Source of the DNA: Achromobacter veterisilvae
GTDB lineage: Bacteria; Pseudomonadota; Gammaproteobacteria; Burkholderiales; Burkholderiaceae_B
Length of the DNA stretch: 64,000 bases
Assembly: GCF_900496975.1 (NCBI RefSeq)
Contig: NZ_UFQC01000008.1
Coordinates: forward strand, 62,001 to 126,000
Direction of reading: 5' to 3'
Shown here in pieces: positions 54,763-64,000 of the stretch. Each line of letters begins with the position of its first letter. Positions within the stretch are counted from its first letter, which is position 1. Under the pieces are notes generated by a model. That model saw nothing but the letters and a program-made list of their open reading frames with translations. It made no database searches and was not told the origin of the DNA. The position numbers and the translations under genes were made by a program.

Positions 54763-56064
54763 TTAGCGCGACGTACGGTCGCGAGGCAGCGTGTTGCTGT
54801 TGCTGCTGCCGGAAGACTGAGGCACCGGCACGGCGTTGCCGCGCAACGGAGGCTGGATGGGCGGGCTGACCAACGCGGGCGAACCGGGGTTGCCGACGCT
54901 GGACTTGCTGGCGTCCTGGGCTGCCAGATGCATGATCTTGTCCAAGGGCAGGTACAGCATGTTGTTGTTGCTCTTGGTGTCGACCATGACCTTGCTGGCG
55001 CGCGTGAAGATGTCCTGCATGCTTTCCAGGTACATGCGCTGGCGCATGACCGCCGGCGCCTTCTCGTATTCGCCGAGGATGCTGGTGAAGCGCGAGGTAT
55101 TACCCTGGGCATCGCCGACGACCTTGGCCTTGTAGCCTTCAGCCTGTTCGGTCATGCGGGACGCCTGGCCGCTGGCCAGCGGCACGACCTGGTTGGCGTA
55201 GGCCTGCCCTTCGTTGATCTGGCGCTCGCGGTCCTGGCCCGCCTTGACGGCGTCGTCGAACGCGGCCTGCACCTGCTCGGGCGGCTGCACGTTCTGGATG
55301 GCGACGGTGCTGACCTGCACGCCGGTCTGGTAGCGGTCGAGGATCTGCTGCATCAGCGTCTGCACTTGCGAGGCGACCGCGGTGCGGCCCTCGTACAGCA
55401 CGAAGTCCATCGACTGCTTGCCCACGACTTCGCGCATGGCCGTTTCTGAGGCCTGGCGCACGGATTCGTCCGGGTCGCGCGTCATGAAGAGGTAATCGGG
55501 CGCGCCGTCGGCGCGCAGGCGGTACTGGACGACGAACTGCATGTCGACGATGTTCTCGTCCGTCGTGAGCATCAGCGCTTCGGGCAGGACCTTGTTGCGC
55601 GAACCGCCGCGGAAACCGACTTCAAACGTGCGCAGTTGCGACACGTTGACGATCTCCTGGCTCTGGATGGGGTACGGCAGGCGCCATTGGAAGCCGGCTT
55701 GCGACGTGCTCTTGTACTTGCCGAACTGGGTCACGACCGCGACCTGGCCTTCCTGCACGATGTAGAAGCCGCTGGCCAGCCAGATGCCCGCCGCGACCAG
55801 GGCGACCACGCCCAGGCCGATGCGCGCGCCGCGCGGCGAAGGCGGCGTCATGCCGCCCCGGTTGCCAGGGCGGTTGTTGCCGCCCCCGCCCTTGCGCCCG
55901 AACAGCGATCCGATGCGATTATTGAAATCGCGCCAGACCTCGTCCAGGTCGGGAGGGCCGTCTCCGCTGCCTTGAGGCCGCTTGGGCGGCGGCTCGGAGC
56001 CGTTGTTGTTCCCACGACCCCAACCGGGGTCATTCAGATTGAAGAGTTTGATAATTCGCGGCAT
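54763..56064 (-). CDS. hflK: HflK, SPFH-domain modulator of FtsH protease
   Basis: The 433-residue partner of HflC. It has a Gly/Asn/Pro-rich cytoplasmic N terminus (residues about 10-80), a membrane helix (about 82-104), the SPFH domain and a Ser/Pro-rich C-terminal tail. The start MPRIIKLFNLNDPGWGRG at 56064 is the family start. Its 5' end overlaps the 3' end of hflX by 35 bases, so the two are translationally linked. Confidence 0.94.
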   Translation of the reverse strand: MPRIIKLFNLNDPGWGRGNNNGSEPPPKRPQGSGDGPPDLDEVWRDFNNRIGSLFGRKGGGGNNRPGNRGGMTPPSPRGARIGLGVVALVAAGIWLASGFYIVQEGQVAVVTQFGKYKSTSQAGFQWRLPYPIQSQEIVNVSQLRTFEVGFRGGSRNKVLPEALMLTTDENIVDMQFVVQYRLRADGAPDYLFMTRDPDESVRQASETAMREVVGKQSMDFVLYEGRTAVASQVQTLMQQILDRYQTGVQVSTVAIQNVQPPEQVQAAFDDAVKAGQDRERQINEGQAYANQVVPLASGQASRMTEQAEGYKAKVVGDAQGNTSRFTSILGEYEKAPAVMRQRMYLESMQDIFTRASKVMVDTKSNNNMLYLPLDKIMHLAAQDASKSSVGNPGSPALVSPPIQPPLRGNAVPVPQSSGSSNSNTLPRDRTSR

Positions 56065-57136
56065 TGTTTCCCACAATCTGTCCGGTTTCCGCAATTGCCC
56101 CGCGCAACGCATCCAAACCGGCGCGCTCGGTGGCGCTTACAAATACTCGCGCAATCGTACCATGTGCATCGCGCTCCACCCGGGGTTCCAAGCCCGCCCG
56201 ATCTATCTTGTTGTATACAAGAATGGTGGGAACGGCCGCGGCGCCGATTTCGGCAAGCACCTTGTTGACTTCGAAAATCTGCTCGTCGCGCTGCGGGCTG
56301 GCGGCGTCGACCACGTGCAGCAGCAGGTCGGCATGCACGGTCTCTTCCAGGGTGGCGCGGAACGCCGCGATCAGGCCGTGGGGCAGATCGCGGATGAACC
56401 CCACGGTGTCGGACACCACCACCGAGCCCGCCCCTTCGATCCAGATGCGGCGCGTGGTCGTGTCCAGGGTGGCGAAAAGCTGGTCGGCGGCGTAGCTGTC
56501 AGCCCGGGTCAGCGCGTTGAACAGGGTGGATTTGCCGGCGTTGGTATACCCGACCAGCGACACCGACAGGGCGCCGCCCCGGGCGCGCGCGCGGCGCTGG
56601 GTCACGCGCTGGCGTTCGACCTTGTCCAGGCGCTCGCGCAGCACCTTGACCTTCGCGCCGATCATGCGGCGGTCCATTTCCAACTGGGATTCGCCCGGCC
56701 CACGCATGCCGATGCCCCCGCGCTGGCGCTCCAGGTGGGACCACATGCGGGTCAGGCGGGTGGCCAAATGCTGGAGCTGGGCCAGTTCCACCTGCAGCTT
56801 GCCTTCGTGGCTCTTGGCCCGCAGGGCGAAGATGTCCAGGATGAGCGCGACGCGGTCCACCACGCGCAGGTTGAACGCGCGTTCCAGGTTGCGCTGCTGG
56901 GCCGGCGACAGGGGCTGGTCGAACAGCACGATATCGGCCAACAGCGCCTGCGCCATGGCCACGCCCTCGTCGGCCTTGCCCGAGCCGATGAAGAACTTGG
57001 CGTCGGGCCGGTCGCGCCGCGCGGTCAGGGTGCCGACGATTTCCGCGCCGGCGCCCTTGGCCAGCATGGCGAATTCCTCGGCATGGGCCGCGAAATCCGG
57101 GTCTCCCAGATCGACACTGATGATCAAAGCGCGCAT
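56030..57136 (-). CDS. hflX: HflX, ribosome-associated GTPase
   Basis: HflX splits and rescues stalled or stressed ribosomes. The 368 residues contain the N-terminal HflX domain (LFDQPLSPAQQRNLE), a coiled linker (RGPGESQLEMDRR) and a GTPase domain with G1 GYTNAGKST, G3 DTVGFIRDLP and G4 NKID. It is shorter than E. coli HflX (about 426) by the C-terminal extension. It lies downstream of hfq, beyond a terminator-like hairpin. Confidence 0.95.
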   Translation of the reverse strand: MRALIISVDLGDPDFAAHAEEFAMLAKGAGAEIVGTLTARRDRPDAKFFIGSGKADEGVAMAQALLADIVLFDQPLSPAQQRNLERAFNLRVVDRVALILDIFALRAKSHEGKLQVELAQLQHLATRLTRMWSHLERQRGGIGMRGPGESQLEMDRRMIGAKVKVLRERLDKVERQRVTQRRARARGGALSVSLVGYTNAGKSTLFNALTRADSYAADQLFATLDTTTRRIWIEGAGSVVVSDTVGFIRDLPHGLIAAFRATLEETVHADLLLHVVDAASPQRDEQIFEVNKVLAEIGAAAVPTILVYNKIDRAGLEPRVERDAHGTIARVFVSATERAGLDALRGAIAETGQIVGNNAANYQTLQSE

Positions 57137-57167
57137 ACATGCACCATATTGGACCCAAAGCGAAAAT

Positions 57168-57195
57168 GCCCGCCGACGTCAGCCGTCCGGCGGGC
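57168..57195 (-). terminator. Terminator-like hairpin between hfq and hflX
   Basis: GCCCGCCG and CGGCGGGC form an eight-base-pair stem with a 12-base loop; on the minus strand ATTTTCG follows. It would limit read-through from hfq into hflX-hflK-hflC. Confidence 0.7.
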
Positions 57196-57220
57196 AATAA
57201 AAGGTAAAGCTGGAGCGAGA

Positions 57221-57457
57221 TTATTCAGCAGGGACTTCCACCTGGAAATTCACGGCGCGCGCGGGAACGACGGTTGAAATGGCGTGCTTGTAGACCATTT
57301 GCGTGACCGTATTGCGCAGCAGCACCACGTACTGGTCGAAGGATTCGATTTGCCCTTGAAGCTTGATGCCGTTCACGAGGTAGATCGACACGGGGACATG
57401 GTCCTTGCGCAGCGTGTTCAGGAACGGATCTTGCAGAGTTTGCCCTTTATTGCTCAT
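57221..57457 (-). CDS. hfq: RNA chaperone Hfq
   Basis: The 78-residue Sm-like protein that forms hexameric rings and helps small RNAs pair with mRNAs. The Sm1 motif ([20 protein letters not shown]) and the Sm2 motif with [10 protein letters not shown] are intact. The short C terminus ([10 protein letters not shown]) is usual for betaproteobacteria. The order hfq-hflX-hflK-hflC is conserved across proteobacteria. Confidence 0.97.
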   Translation of the reverse strand: MSNKGQTLQDPFLNTLRKDHVPVSIYLVNGIKLQGQIESFDQYVVLLRNTVTQMVYKHAISTVVPARAVNFQVEVPAE

Positions 57458-57672
57458 TGGCCAGGCTCCATTTGTTTGTTATTGAATGGTGGCGTACTTG
57501 TGTACTGGTGGGGTACGCCGAAACGTGTACTCTACAGGGTTTTCCCGGCCCGTGCTACTTGACCAGGATGCAAAAAGTGACACCAGAGATTTCCGGCCGG
57601 AACCCCCTGCGTCCACCGGGCTGCCTTCGTGCTTTGCACTCCGGTATTCGCCCTTGAACCGGCCCGGCGGGT

Positions 57673-58746
57673 TCACGTCCGCAGGATCTCCGCGAGCGCG
57701 CTCAGCAACAGCCCGCACTGCTCGTCCGTGCCCACGGTGATGCGCAGGAATTGATCGATGCGCGCATGGCGGAAATGGCGCACGATGATGCTGCGCTCGC
57801 GCAGGGCGGCGGCCAGGCCCGCGGCGTCCTTCGACGGATGCCGCGCGAACACGAAATTCGCGGAAGAAGGCAGCACCTCGAAGCCCAGCGCCTGCAGGCC
57901 GGCCGTCATCCGCGACCGGGTTTCGATCACGGCTCGGCGAGTCTTCTCAAAGTACTCCGTATCTTCCAGCGCCGCCACCGCGCCCGCGGATGCAAGGCGA
58001 TCGATGGGATAGGAGTTGAAACTGTTCTTTACCCGCTCCAGCCCTTCGATGAGCGCGGCGCTGCCCACGGCGAAGCCGACCCGCAGCCCCGCCAGCGAAC
58101 GCGACTTGGACAGCGTCTGCACGACCAGCAGGTTGTCGTAGCGCGAGACCAAAGGGATGACGGACTCTCCGCCAAAATCCACGTAGGCTTCGTCCACCAC
58201 GACGACGGCGTCGGGATTGCCGGCCACGATGCGTTCGACGTCGGCGGCGTCCAGCGCGCGGCCGGTGGGCGCGTTGGGGTTCGGGAAGATGATGGCGCCC
58301 GCCTGCCCGTTGCGGCCGGGCAGGTAGTCTTCGACGTCGATGCGGAAATCGGGCGTCAGCGGCACCGTTTCGTACTGGATCCCGTACAGGCCGCAATAGA
58401 CCGGGTAGAAGCTGTAGGTGATGTCCGGGAAGCGCAGCGGACGCTCATGCTTGAGCAACGCCAGGAAGGCGTGCGCCAGCACCTCGTCGGAACCGTTGCC
58501 CACGAAGACCTGCCCCGGCTGCACGCCGGCGGTTTCGGCGATGGCCTGCCGCAGCCGGTCGGAGGACGGGTCCGGGTACAGCTTGAGCGTGTCGTCGCAG
58601 GCCGCGCGGATCGCATCGAGCACCTTGGGCGACGGCCCGTAGGGGTGCTCGTTCGTGTTCAGCTTGACCAGGTTCTGAAGCTTGGGCTGCTCGCCCGGGA
58701 CATACGGACTGAGCGTCCCGACCACGGGACTCCAGAAGCGGCTCAT
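57673..58746 (-). CDS. hisC: Histidinol-phosphate aminotransferase
   Basis: A fold type I PLP-dependent transaminase of 357 residues that makes histidinol phosphate from imidazole-acetol phosphate. The PLP-Lys lies in [14 protein letters not shown], and [10 protein letters not shown] and [12 protein letters not shown] match HisC. Many betaproteobacteria have two hisC genes; this copy is away from the main his operon, so aromatic aminotransferase activity is also possible. It follows der by three bases on the other side (der ends at 58750) and may share its transcript. Confidence 0.92.
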   Translation of the reverse strand: MSRFWSPVVGTLSPYVPGEQPKLQNLVKLNTNEHPYGPSPKVLDAIRAACDDTLKLYPDPSSDRLRQAIAETAGVQPGQVFVGNGSDEVLAHAFLALLKHERPLRFPDITYSFYPVYCGLYGIQYETVPLTPDFRIDVEDYLPGRNGQAGAIIFPNPNAPTGRALDAADVERIVAGNPDAVVVVDEAYVDFGGESVIPLVSRYDNLLVVQTLSKSRSLAGLRVGFAVGSAALIEGLERVKNSFNSYPIDRLASAGAVAALEDTEYFEKTRRAVIETRSRMTAGLQALGFEVLPSSANFVFARHPSKDAAGLAAALRERSIIVRHFRHARIDQFLRITVGTDEQCGLLLSALAEILRT

Positions 58747-58749
58747 GGA

Positions 58750-60102
58750 TCAGCTTTCCTGCGCGTAAGGGTTGTGCGAAGACTTGAATTCGATGCGCAA
58801 CGGCGTGCCGGCCAGGTCGAACGCGTTGCGGAAACGCGTTTCCAGGTAGCGGCGGTAGGAGTCCGGAATGGCATCCAGCGCGTTGCCGTGGATGACGACC
58901 AGCGGCGGATTCTGCCCGCCCTGGTGCGCGTAGCGCATCTTCGGACGGAAAATGCCCTTGCGGGGAGGCGGCTGCTGCTCGACGGCGGCCTGCAATTCAC
59001 GCGTCAGCTTGGGCGTGGACAGCTTGGCGAACGCCGCGGCATGGGCCGCGTTGATGGATTTCAGCAAGGGCTTCACGCCCTGCCCGCGCAGCGCCGAAAT
59101 GGTGTGCATGCGGGCGAACGACAGGAAGCGCAGCTTGCGCTGGAATTCCCGTTCGATGCGTTCCTTGGCCTCGCCGTCCAGGCCGTCCCACTTGTTGATG
59201 GCCACGACCACGGCGCGCCCCGTTTCCAGGACGAAGCCGGCGATGTGCGCATCCTGTTCGGAGATCTCGGTCTGGGCGTCCAGCATCAGCAGCACGACGT
59301 TGCTGGCCTCGATGGCCTGCAGCGTCTTGATGACGGAGAATTTCTCGACGGCCTCGAACACCTTGCCGCGCTTGCGCAGGCCCGCGGTGTCGATCAGCGT
59401 ATAGCGGCGGCCGTCGCGCTCGAAGTCGATCTCGATGGCGTCGCGGGTCGTGCCGGGCATGTCGAACGCGATCACGCGCTCTTCGCCCATCAGGGTGTTG
59501 ATGAGCGTGGACTTGCCCACGTTGGGGCGCCCGACGATCGCCAGCTTGATGCGATGGTCGTGTTCGCCTTCTTCTTGCGCTTCCTCTTCGGCGGGCGGTT
59601 CGGCCAGGTCCAGGAGGGCCAGTTCGATCAGGTCGACGATGCCGTCGCCGTGCGCCGCCGAGATGGGATAGGGCTGCCCCAGCCCCAGCTCGTGGAATTC
59701 GGAAACCGCGGCGCCGGCGCCCATGCCTTCCGCCTTGTTCACGGCCAGCAGCACGCGTTGCTGGCCGGATTTGCGCAGCAGCTTGGCGATTTCGTGGTCG
59801 TGGGCATTGATGCCCGCCCGGGCGTCCACCAGGAACACCACCACGTCGGCCTCGGCGATGGCCTGCCGGGTCTGGCGGGCCATCTCCAGCAGGATGCCGT
59901 CCTTGGCGACAGGCTCGAAACCGCCGGTATCGATGACGATGAAGGGGGTCTCGCCCACCCTGCCCTCGCCATAGTGGCGATCGCGGGTCAGGCCGGAATA
60001 ATCGGCCACCAGCGCGGCGCGCGATCGCGTCAGGCGGTTGAAAAGGGTCGATTTCCCCACATTGGGGCGACCGACCAGGGCGACGACAGGCTTGAAAGAC
60101 AC
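58750..60102 (-). CDS. der: Ribosome assembly GTPase Der (EngA)
   Basis: Der has two GTPase domains in tandem and a KH-like C-terminal domain and is essential for 50S maturation. Both P-loops are present ([14 protein letters not shown] near residue 9 and [14 protein letters not shown] near residue 190), as are NKxD motifs (NKAEG, NKWD). The 450-residue length is normal. The start is GTG at 60102. It lies 22 bases after bamB. Confidence 0.97.
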   Translation of the reverse strand: MSFKPVVALVGRPNVGKSTLFNRLTRSRAALVADYSGLTRDRHYGEGRVGETPFIVIDTGGFEPVAKDGILLEMARQTRQAIAEADVVVFLVDARAGINAHDHEIAKLLRKSGQQRVLLAVNKAEGMGAGAAVSEFHELGLGQPYPISAAHGDGIVDLIELALLDLAEPPAEEEAQEEGEHDHRIKLAIVGRPNVGKSTLINTLMGEERVIAFDMPGTTRDAIEIDFERDGRRYTLIDTAGLRKRGKVFEAVEKFSVIKTLQAIEASNVVLLMLDAQTEISEQDAHIAGFVLETGRAVVVAINKWDGLDGEAKERIEREFQRKLRFLSFARMHTISALRGQGVKPLLKSINAAHAAAFAKLSTPKLTRELQAAVEQQPPPRKGIFRPKMRYAHQGGQNPPLVVIHGNALDAIPDSYRRYLETRFRNAFDLAGTPLRIEFKSSHNPYAQES

Positions 60103-60124
60103 GGTGTAAGGCTTTTCTATAGGA

Positions 60125-61282
60125 TTAGTTGGCGCCGATCAGGACGAGATTGCCATTGCCCGTCTGGACCAGTACACCTTGGGGGGTGGTTTGCGGCGGC
60201 GACACGACCGCGCCGCCGCCCACGGACAGGCGGGCCATCAGGCTGCCGTCGCTGCGCGACACGAAGTGCACGTAGCCGTCCAGGTCGCCGACGGCGAGCG
60301 CGCCGCCCAGCAGGGCCGGCGCGGTGAGCTGGCGGTTCTTCAGGGCGGCCTGCTTCCAGACATTGCCGCCATTGTCCAGGGCGAAGGCGTTGAGCACGCT
60401 GTTCTGGTCCGGCGCATAGGCGTAGCGGTCGTCCAGGGTCAGGCCGCTGACGCTGGAGAAGTCCTTGGCCCACAGCGGACGGCCGCCGGCCGTCACGTCG
60501 AAGCAGACGATGCGGCCCTGGTAGGCCACGCCGCACAGCAGGTTGCCCGCGATGCGGGGCGCGCCGACCACGTCGGTCAGGCGTTCGAGGTCGCTGGCGC
60601 CGCGCGGCGTCGCCACGGTGCCTTCCCATTGCACGTTGCCGCTGTTGGAGGCGATGGCCATGAGCTTGCCGCCGGGCAGGCCGGTGATGACCAGGCCTTC
60701 GGCCAGGACCATCTGCGACACGCTGCGCAAGGCCAGCGCGGGGCCGGGGCGCTGCACGTTCCAGACACGTTCGCCGTTGTTGGCATCGAACGCCTGGATG
60801 CGGTAGTCGCCGCTGCGGACCACGACGATGCCGTAGCCCACGGCGGGCGGAATCGTCACGTCGCTGGTGGCGCGGACCTTCCATTTCACCTTGCCGGTGT
60901 CGTCGAAGGCGATCACGTCGCCGTCGGGCGAGGCCACGGCGGTGGTCGTGCCGTCGCTGCCGGCGCCGGCCGACAGCTTGCCGTCGGTCTTGGCCTTCCA
61001 GATGGGGCGCCCGCTATGCAGGTCGAACTTGCCGACCGAGCCGTCCGGCGTGGCGGCATAGATGGCGTCGCCCAGCACCGTGGGCGCGAAGCCCAGGCCC
61101 GATCCGCTGCCGACCGACGCGGACCAGACCTGGCGCACGGACATGCCGGCCTTGTATTCGGTCAGGGGCGCCGGGTCGTAACGGCCGTCGTCATGGGAAA
61201 ACAGGCCGCATCCACCCAGGGCGAGCAGGCTCGCCAGGCAAACGGCGCCACGCCACGTACGGCCAGTTGCAAATTTACGCAT
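60125..61282 (-). CDS. bamB: BamB, outer-membrane assembly lipoprotein
   Basis: BamB is the beta-propeller lipoprotein of the BAM complex that folds outer-membrane proteins. The 385-residue protein has a lipoprotein signal ([11 protein letters not shown], lipobox Cys about residue 24) and eight PQQ-like WD repeats (for example [33 protein letters not shown]). I use ATG at 61282; upstream GTG/ATG codons would put residues before the signal peptide. It lies five bases downstream of yfgM. Confidence 0.94.
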   Translation of the reverse strand: MRKFATGRTWRGAVCLASLLALGGCGLFSHDDGRYDPAPLTEYKAGMSVRQVWSASVGSGSGLGFAPTVLGDAIYAATPDGSVGKFDLHSGRPIWKAKTDGKLSAGAGSDGTTTAVASPDGDVIAFDDTGKVKWKVRATSDVTIPPAVGYGIVVVRSGDYRIQAFDANNGERVWNVQRPGPALALRSVSQMVLAEGLVITGLPGGKLMAIASNSGNVQWEGTVATPRGASDLERLTDVVGAPRIAGNLLCGVAYQGRIVCFDVTAGGRPLWAKDFSSVSGLTLDDRYAYAPDQNSVLNAFALDNGGNVWKQAALKNRQLTAPALLGGALAVGDLDGYVHFVSRSDGSLMARLSVGGGAVVSPPQTTPQGVLVQTGNGNLVLIGAN

Positions 61283-61287
61283 TACAG

Positions 61288-61926
61288 TCACGCTCCGCTC
61301 AGGGCATCCAGTTTCAGTTGCACAACCTGGGTCAAGGGATTCGTCGTGCCCAGGCCATCGATGGCGCTTTGCCATGCCGCCCGGGCTTCCTCACGCTTGC
61401 CCTGCGCCGCGAGAATATCGCCGCGGCGATCCGCATACAAGGCGGCGAAGGCCGGCGGCGGGTTGTTCAGTTGCGCCAGCGCGGCATCGTACTGCTTCTG
61501 GTCCAGCATCATGCCGGCCAGCCGCAGGCGCGCCACGGCCTGCATGGACGGATTCTTGCCCTGCCCGGCCAGCCATTCCAGTTGCTCGCGGGCGCCGGCG
61601 TCGTCCTTCTGGGCCTGCAGCGCCTGGGCGGCCACCAGCGCGCCGCGCGTGGCGTAGCCCGTGGCCGGATATTCTTCGCGCAAGGTGGCGGCCGCGGTCT
61701 TGATGCGCACCGCCGAATCGGCGCCGCCCAGCCGGGCCGCGTCTTCCAGCGCTTCGAAGTAGCCCATGGCCTGGTTGGCGCGGTGCGCCTGATAGGCCTT
61801 CCAGCCCCACCAGCCGCCCCAGGCCAGCGCAACGGCCGCCGCCAGCGTGACGACCAGCGTGCCGTAACGGGCCCACCACGCCTTGATCGCGTCCAGTTTT
61901 TCCTGTTCTTCCAGATCGTATGCCAT
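61288..61926 (-). CDS. yfgM: YfgM-type ancillary translocon protein (TPR)
   Basis: The 212-residue protein has an N-terminal cytoplasmic stretch with the family start YDLEEQEKLDAIKAWW, a membrane helix (residues about 22-42) and a periplasmic tetratricopeptide-type domain. YfgM binds SecYEG and the chaperone PpiD. Genes hisS, yfgM and bamB are next to each other in many proteobacteria. It starts three bases after hisS. Confidence 0.9.
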   Translation of the reverse strand: MAYDLEEQEKLDAIKAWWARYGTLVVTLAAAVALAWGGWWGWKAYQAHRANQAMGYFEALEDAARLGGADSAVRIKTAAATLREEYPATGYATRGALVAAQALQAQKDDAGAREQLEWLAGQGKNPSMQAVARLRLAGMMLDQKQYDAALAQLNNPPPAFAALYADRRGDILAAQGKREEARAAWQSAIDGLGTTNPLTQVVQLKLDALSGA

Positions 61927-61929
61927 GCA

Positions 61930-63225
61930 TTAACCCTTGATATTCAATACTTCGGCCAATCCCGCCAGCGGGACCTGCTGCTGTGCGGCTTCGCCCTGCG
62001 CATCCGCGCGCAGGAACTTGACGCTCGCGGTCCGCGCAGCCACTTCATCGGCGCCAAGGATAACCGCAACCCGGGCTCCGCTGGCGTCGGCGCGCTTGAA
62101 TTGGGACTTGAAACTGGCCGAACCGGCATGCACGATGACCGACAGGCCGGCATCGCGCAGGTCTTCGCCGACGCGCGCGGCCAGGCGCTGGGCCTCTTCG
62201 CCCTGGTGCACGACGTAGACGTCGCATTCGGCCGGGACCGGCATTTCCACGCTCTGTTCCCAGAGGTCCAGCAGGCGCTCCATGCCGATCGCGAAGCCCA
62301 CGGCGGGCGCCGGCTTGCCGCCCAGCAGTTCGACCAGGCCGTCGTAGCGGCCGCCGCCGCAAACCGTGCCCTGGGAGCCCAGCCTGTCGGTCACCCACTC
62401 GAACACGGTCAGGTTGTAGTAGTCCAGCCCGCGCACCAGGCGCGGATTCAGGCGGTATTCGATGCCGGCGTCGGCCAGGCGCCGGCACACGCCGTCGAAG
62501 TGCGCGCGGGATTCCTCGCCCAGGAAATCGAACAGGCGCGGCGCGCTGTCGGCCATCTCCTGCATGGCGGGATTCTTGGTGTCCAGCACTCGCAGCGGGT
62601 TGCTGTACAGGCGGCGCTGGCCGTCTTCATCGAGGATGTCGCGGTGCTTTTCCAGGTGCTCGATCAGCGCGGCGCGGTGGGCGGCGCGCTCGGCCGGCTG
62701 GCCCAGCGAATTCAGTTCGAGGCGCACGTCGGTCAGGCCCAGCAGCTTCCACAGGCGGGCCAGCATGACGATCAGTTCCGCGTCCACGTCGGGGCCGGCG
62801 AAGCCCAGGGCCTCGACGTCGATCTGGTGGAACTGGCGGTAGCGGCCGCGCTGCGGACGTTCGTGGCGGAAGACCGGGCCGATGGAATAGACGCGCTGCG
62901 GGCGGTCGTAGAGCATGTTGTGCTCGATGGACGCGCGCACGATGCCGGCCGTCATTTCCGGACGCATGGTCAGCGATTCGCCGTTGAGCGCGTCGGTGAA
63001 GGTGTACATCTCTTTTTCGACGATATCGGTCACTTCGCCGATGCCGCGCGCGAACAGGCGCGTATGCTCAAGCACGGGCGTGCGCACGTTGCGATAGCCG
63101 TAGCCGCGCAGCCAGCCGCGCACGATTTCCTCGAATTGCTCCCAGCGGGCGCTCGCCCCCGGCAACAGGTCATTCATGCCGCGTATGGCGGCGACTTTCT
63201 GGAAAGCTTGAGTCATCTTGATCAT
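61930..63225 (-). CDS. hisS: Histidyl-tRNA synthetase
   Basis: A class II synthetase of 431 residues. It shows motif 1/2 features ([32 protein letters not shown]), the two histidine-specific motifs (LVRGLDYYN and [12 protein letters not shown]) and the C-terminal anticodon-binding domain. ATG at 63225 or 63216 can both serve; neither has a strong ribosome binding site. Stop at 61930 and yfgM start 61926 almost touch. Confidence 0.97.
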   Translation of the reverse strand: MIKMTQAFQKVAAIRGMNDLLPGASARWEQFEEIVRGWLRGYGYRNVRTPVLEHTRLFARGIGEVTDIVEKEMYTFTDALNGESLTMRPEMTAGIVRASIEHNMLYDRPQRVYSIGPVFRHERPQRGRYRQFHQIDVEALGFAGPDVDAELIVMLARLWKLLGLTDVRLELNSLGQPAERAAHRAALIEHLEKHRDILDEDGQRRLYSNPLRVLDTKNPAMQEMADSAPRLFDFLGEESRAHFDGVCRRLADAGIEYRLNPRLVRGLDYYNLTVFEWVTDRLGSQGTVCGGGRYDGLVELLGGKPAPAVGFAIGMERLLDLWEQSVEMPVPAECDVYVVHQGEEAQRLAARVGEDLRDAGLSVIVHAGSASFKSQFKRADASGARVAVILGADEVAARTASVKFLRADAQGEAAQQQVPLAGLAEVLNIKG

Positions 63226-63266
63226 GCCGCGTCGCGCGCCGGCGCGCGAACGGCTACACCCTTACT

Positions 63267-64000
63267 TTAATGAGAAGCGGGCGCGCCATAGCGGCGCGCG
63301 ACGTAGTCTTCGACGATGGCCTGGAACTCTTCGGCAATATGGTCGCCCTTGAGGGTCACCGTGCGCTCGCCGTCGACGAACACCGGCGCGGCCGGAACTT
63401 CGCCGGTGCCCGGCAGGCTGATGCCGATATCGGCATGGCGGCTTTCGCCCGGCCCATTGACCACACAGCCCATCACGGCGACGTTCATGCTTTCGACTCC
63501 GGGATACTGCGCGCGCCAGAGCGGCATCTGGCGGCGCAGGTACCCCTGGATGCTGTCAGCCAGTTCCTGGAAGAACGTGCTGCTGGTGCGGCCGCAACCG
63601 GGGCACGCGACGACCATCGGCGTGAATGCGCGCAGGCCCATGGTCTGCAGGATTTCCTGCGCCACGATGGCTTCGCGGCTGCGGTCGCCGCCGGGTTCGG
63701 GCGTGAGCGAAATGCGGATGGTGTCGCCGATGCCCTGCTGCAGCAGCACGGCCAGCGCGGCGGTGGACGCCACGATGCCCTTGCTGCCCATGCCGGCCTC
63801 GGTCAGGCCCAGGTGCAGCGGATAGTCGCAGCGCGCGGACAGGTCCCGGTAGACGGCGATCAGGTCCTGCACGTGGCTGACCTTGCACGACAGGATGATG
63901 GCGTCGCGGCGCAAGCCGAGTTCTTCGGCGCGCTCGGCGTTGCTGATGGCGGACACGACCAGCGCGTCGCGCATCACCGCCTGGGCCTCCCAGGGCTGCG
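63267..64000 (-). CDS. ispG: IspG, HMBPP synthase (5' end outside the window)
   Basis: IspG (GcpE) is the 4Fe-4S enzyme that turns MEcPP into HMBPP in the MEP isoprenoid pathway. The frame is open to the window end, so about 245 C-terminal residues are seen. They include the cluster cysteines in [10 protein letters not shown], the [16 protein letters not shown] segment and the TIM-barrel part ([13 protein letters not shown]). It lies 42 bases upstream of hisS. Confidence 0.95.
   Translation of the reverse strand, partial: QPWEAQAVMRDALVVSAISNAERAEELGLRRDAIILSCKVSHVQDLIAVYRDLSARCDYPLHLGLTEAGMGSKGIVASTAALAVLLQQGIGDTIRISLTPEPGGDRSREAIVAQEILQTMGLRAFTPMVVACPGCGRTSSTFFQELADSIQGYLRRQMPLWRAQYPGVESMNVAVMGCVVNGPGESRHADIGISLPGTGEVPAAPVFVDGERTVTLKGDHIAEEFQAIVEDYVARRYGAPASH

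Overview
The window is a high-GC, densely packed chromosomal segment of a betaproteobacterium. Alcaligenaceae of the Bordetella/Achromobacter type fits best. The supporting features are a Bug-family solute-binding protein, a BPSS1780-type membrane protein, a BrkB/YihY protein, HisZ, an alanine/lysine-rich N-terminal extension on RpoD, and the housekeeping order rpoD-dnaG-rpsU / purA-hisZ-hflC-hflK-hflX-hfq-hisC-der-bamB-yfgM-hisS-ispG. No phage, insertion sequence or CRISPR array was found.

Region 1 (1-11.7 kb) is a biofilm and signalling block. It holds the C-terminal end of a large RTX adhesin secreted by a type I system, the periplasmic protease LapG, and the c-di-GMP receptor LapD. On the other strand are an M48 lipoprotein protease, chorismate synthase (aroC) and an apparently active EAL phosphodiesterase. 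A second LapD-like receptor follows, translationally overlapping a membrane histidine kinase, with a convergent OmpR-type regulator. In the Lap scheme, c-di-GMP-bound LapD sequesters LapG so the adhesin stays on the cell surface; when c-di-GMP falls, LapG is released and cuts the adhesin. The second LapD copy lacks the periplasmic Trp that in the first copy sits at position 125, so it may have another partner.

Region 2 (11.8-18.6 kb) is housekeeping: SelO protein AMPylase coupled to a DUF2069 membrane protein, a YihY-family protein, a CBS-domain protein, DusA, homoserine kinase ThrB and a BPSS1780-type membrane protein.

Region 3 (about 18.5-27.6 kb, minus strand) is a compact Tad (Flp-type pilus) operon. 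It runs pilin-like protein, TadG-like, TadE-like, unknown protein, CpaB, CpaC secretin, FHA-TadA ATPase, TadB, TadC, DUF192. Almost every junction is an ATGA/GTGA overlap. No prepilin peptidase or TadZ is in the window.

Region 4 (27.8-38.4 kb, minus strand) is an MdtD-like exporter and a ten-gene catabolic cluster. The cluster encodes a DUF35 protein plus thiolase-like protein, a two-subunit CoA-transferase, a three-part biotin-dependent acyl-CoA carboxylase, a Bug solute-binding protein, an SDR dehydrogenase and a MaoC hydratase. A divergent LysR regulator lies upstream. I infer breakdown of an imported organic acid via CoA thioesters; the substrate is unknown.

Region 5 (39.4-44.8 kb) holds a SYLF-domain lipoprotein and an iron-starvation unit of ECF sigma factor, FecR-type anti-sigma factor and TonB-dependent receptor with an STN signalling domain, with a Fur-box-like sequence upstream.

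Region 6 (44.7-64 kb, minus strand) starts with a CAU-anticodon tRNA, rpoD, dnaG and rpsU (the macromolecular synthesis genes), then a phosphoribosyltransferase, purA, hisZ, hflC, hflK, hflX, hfq, hisC, der, bamB, yfgM, hisS and the 3' part of ispG. Several strong intrinsic terminators divide these units.
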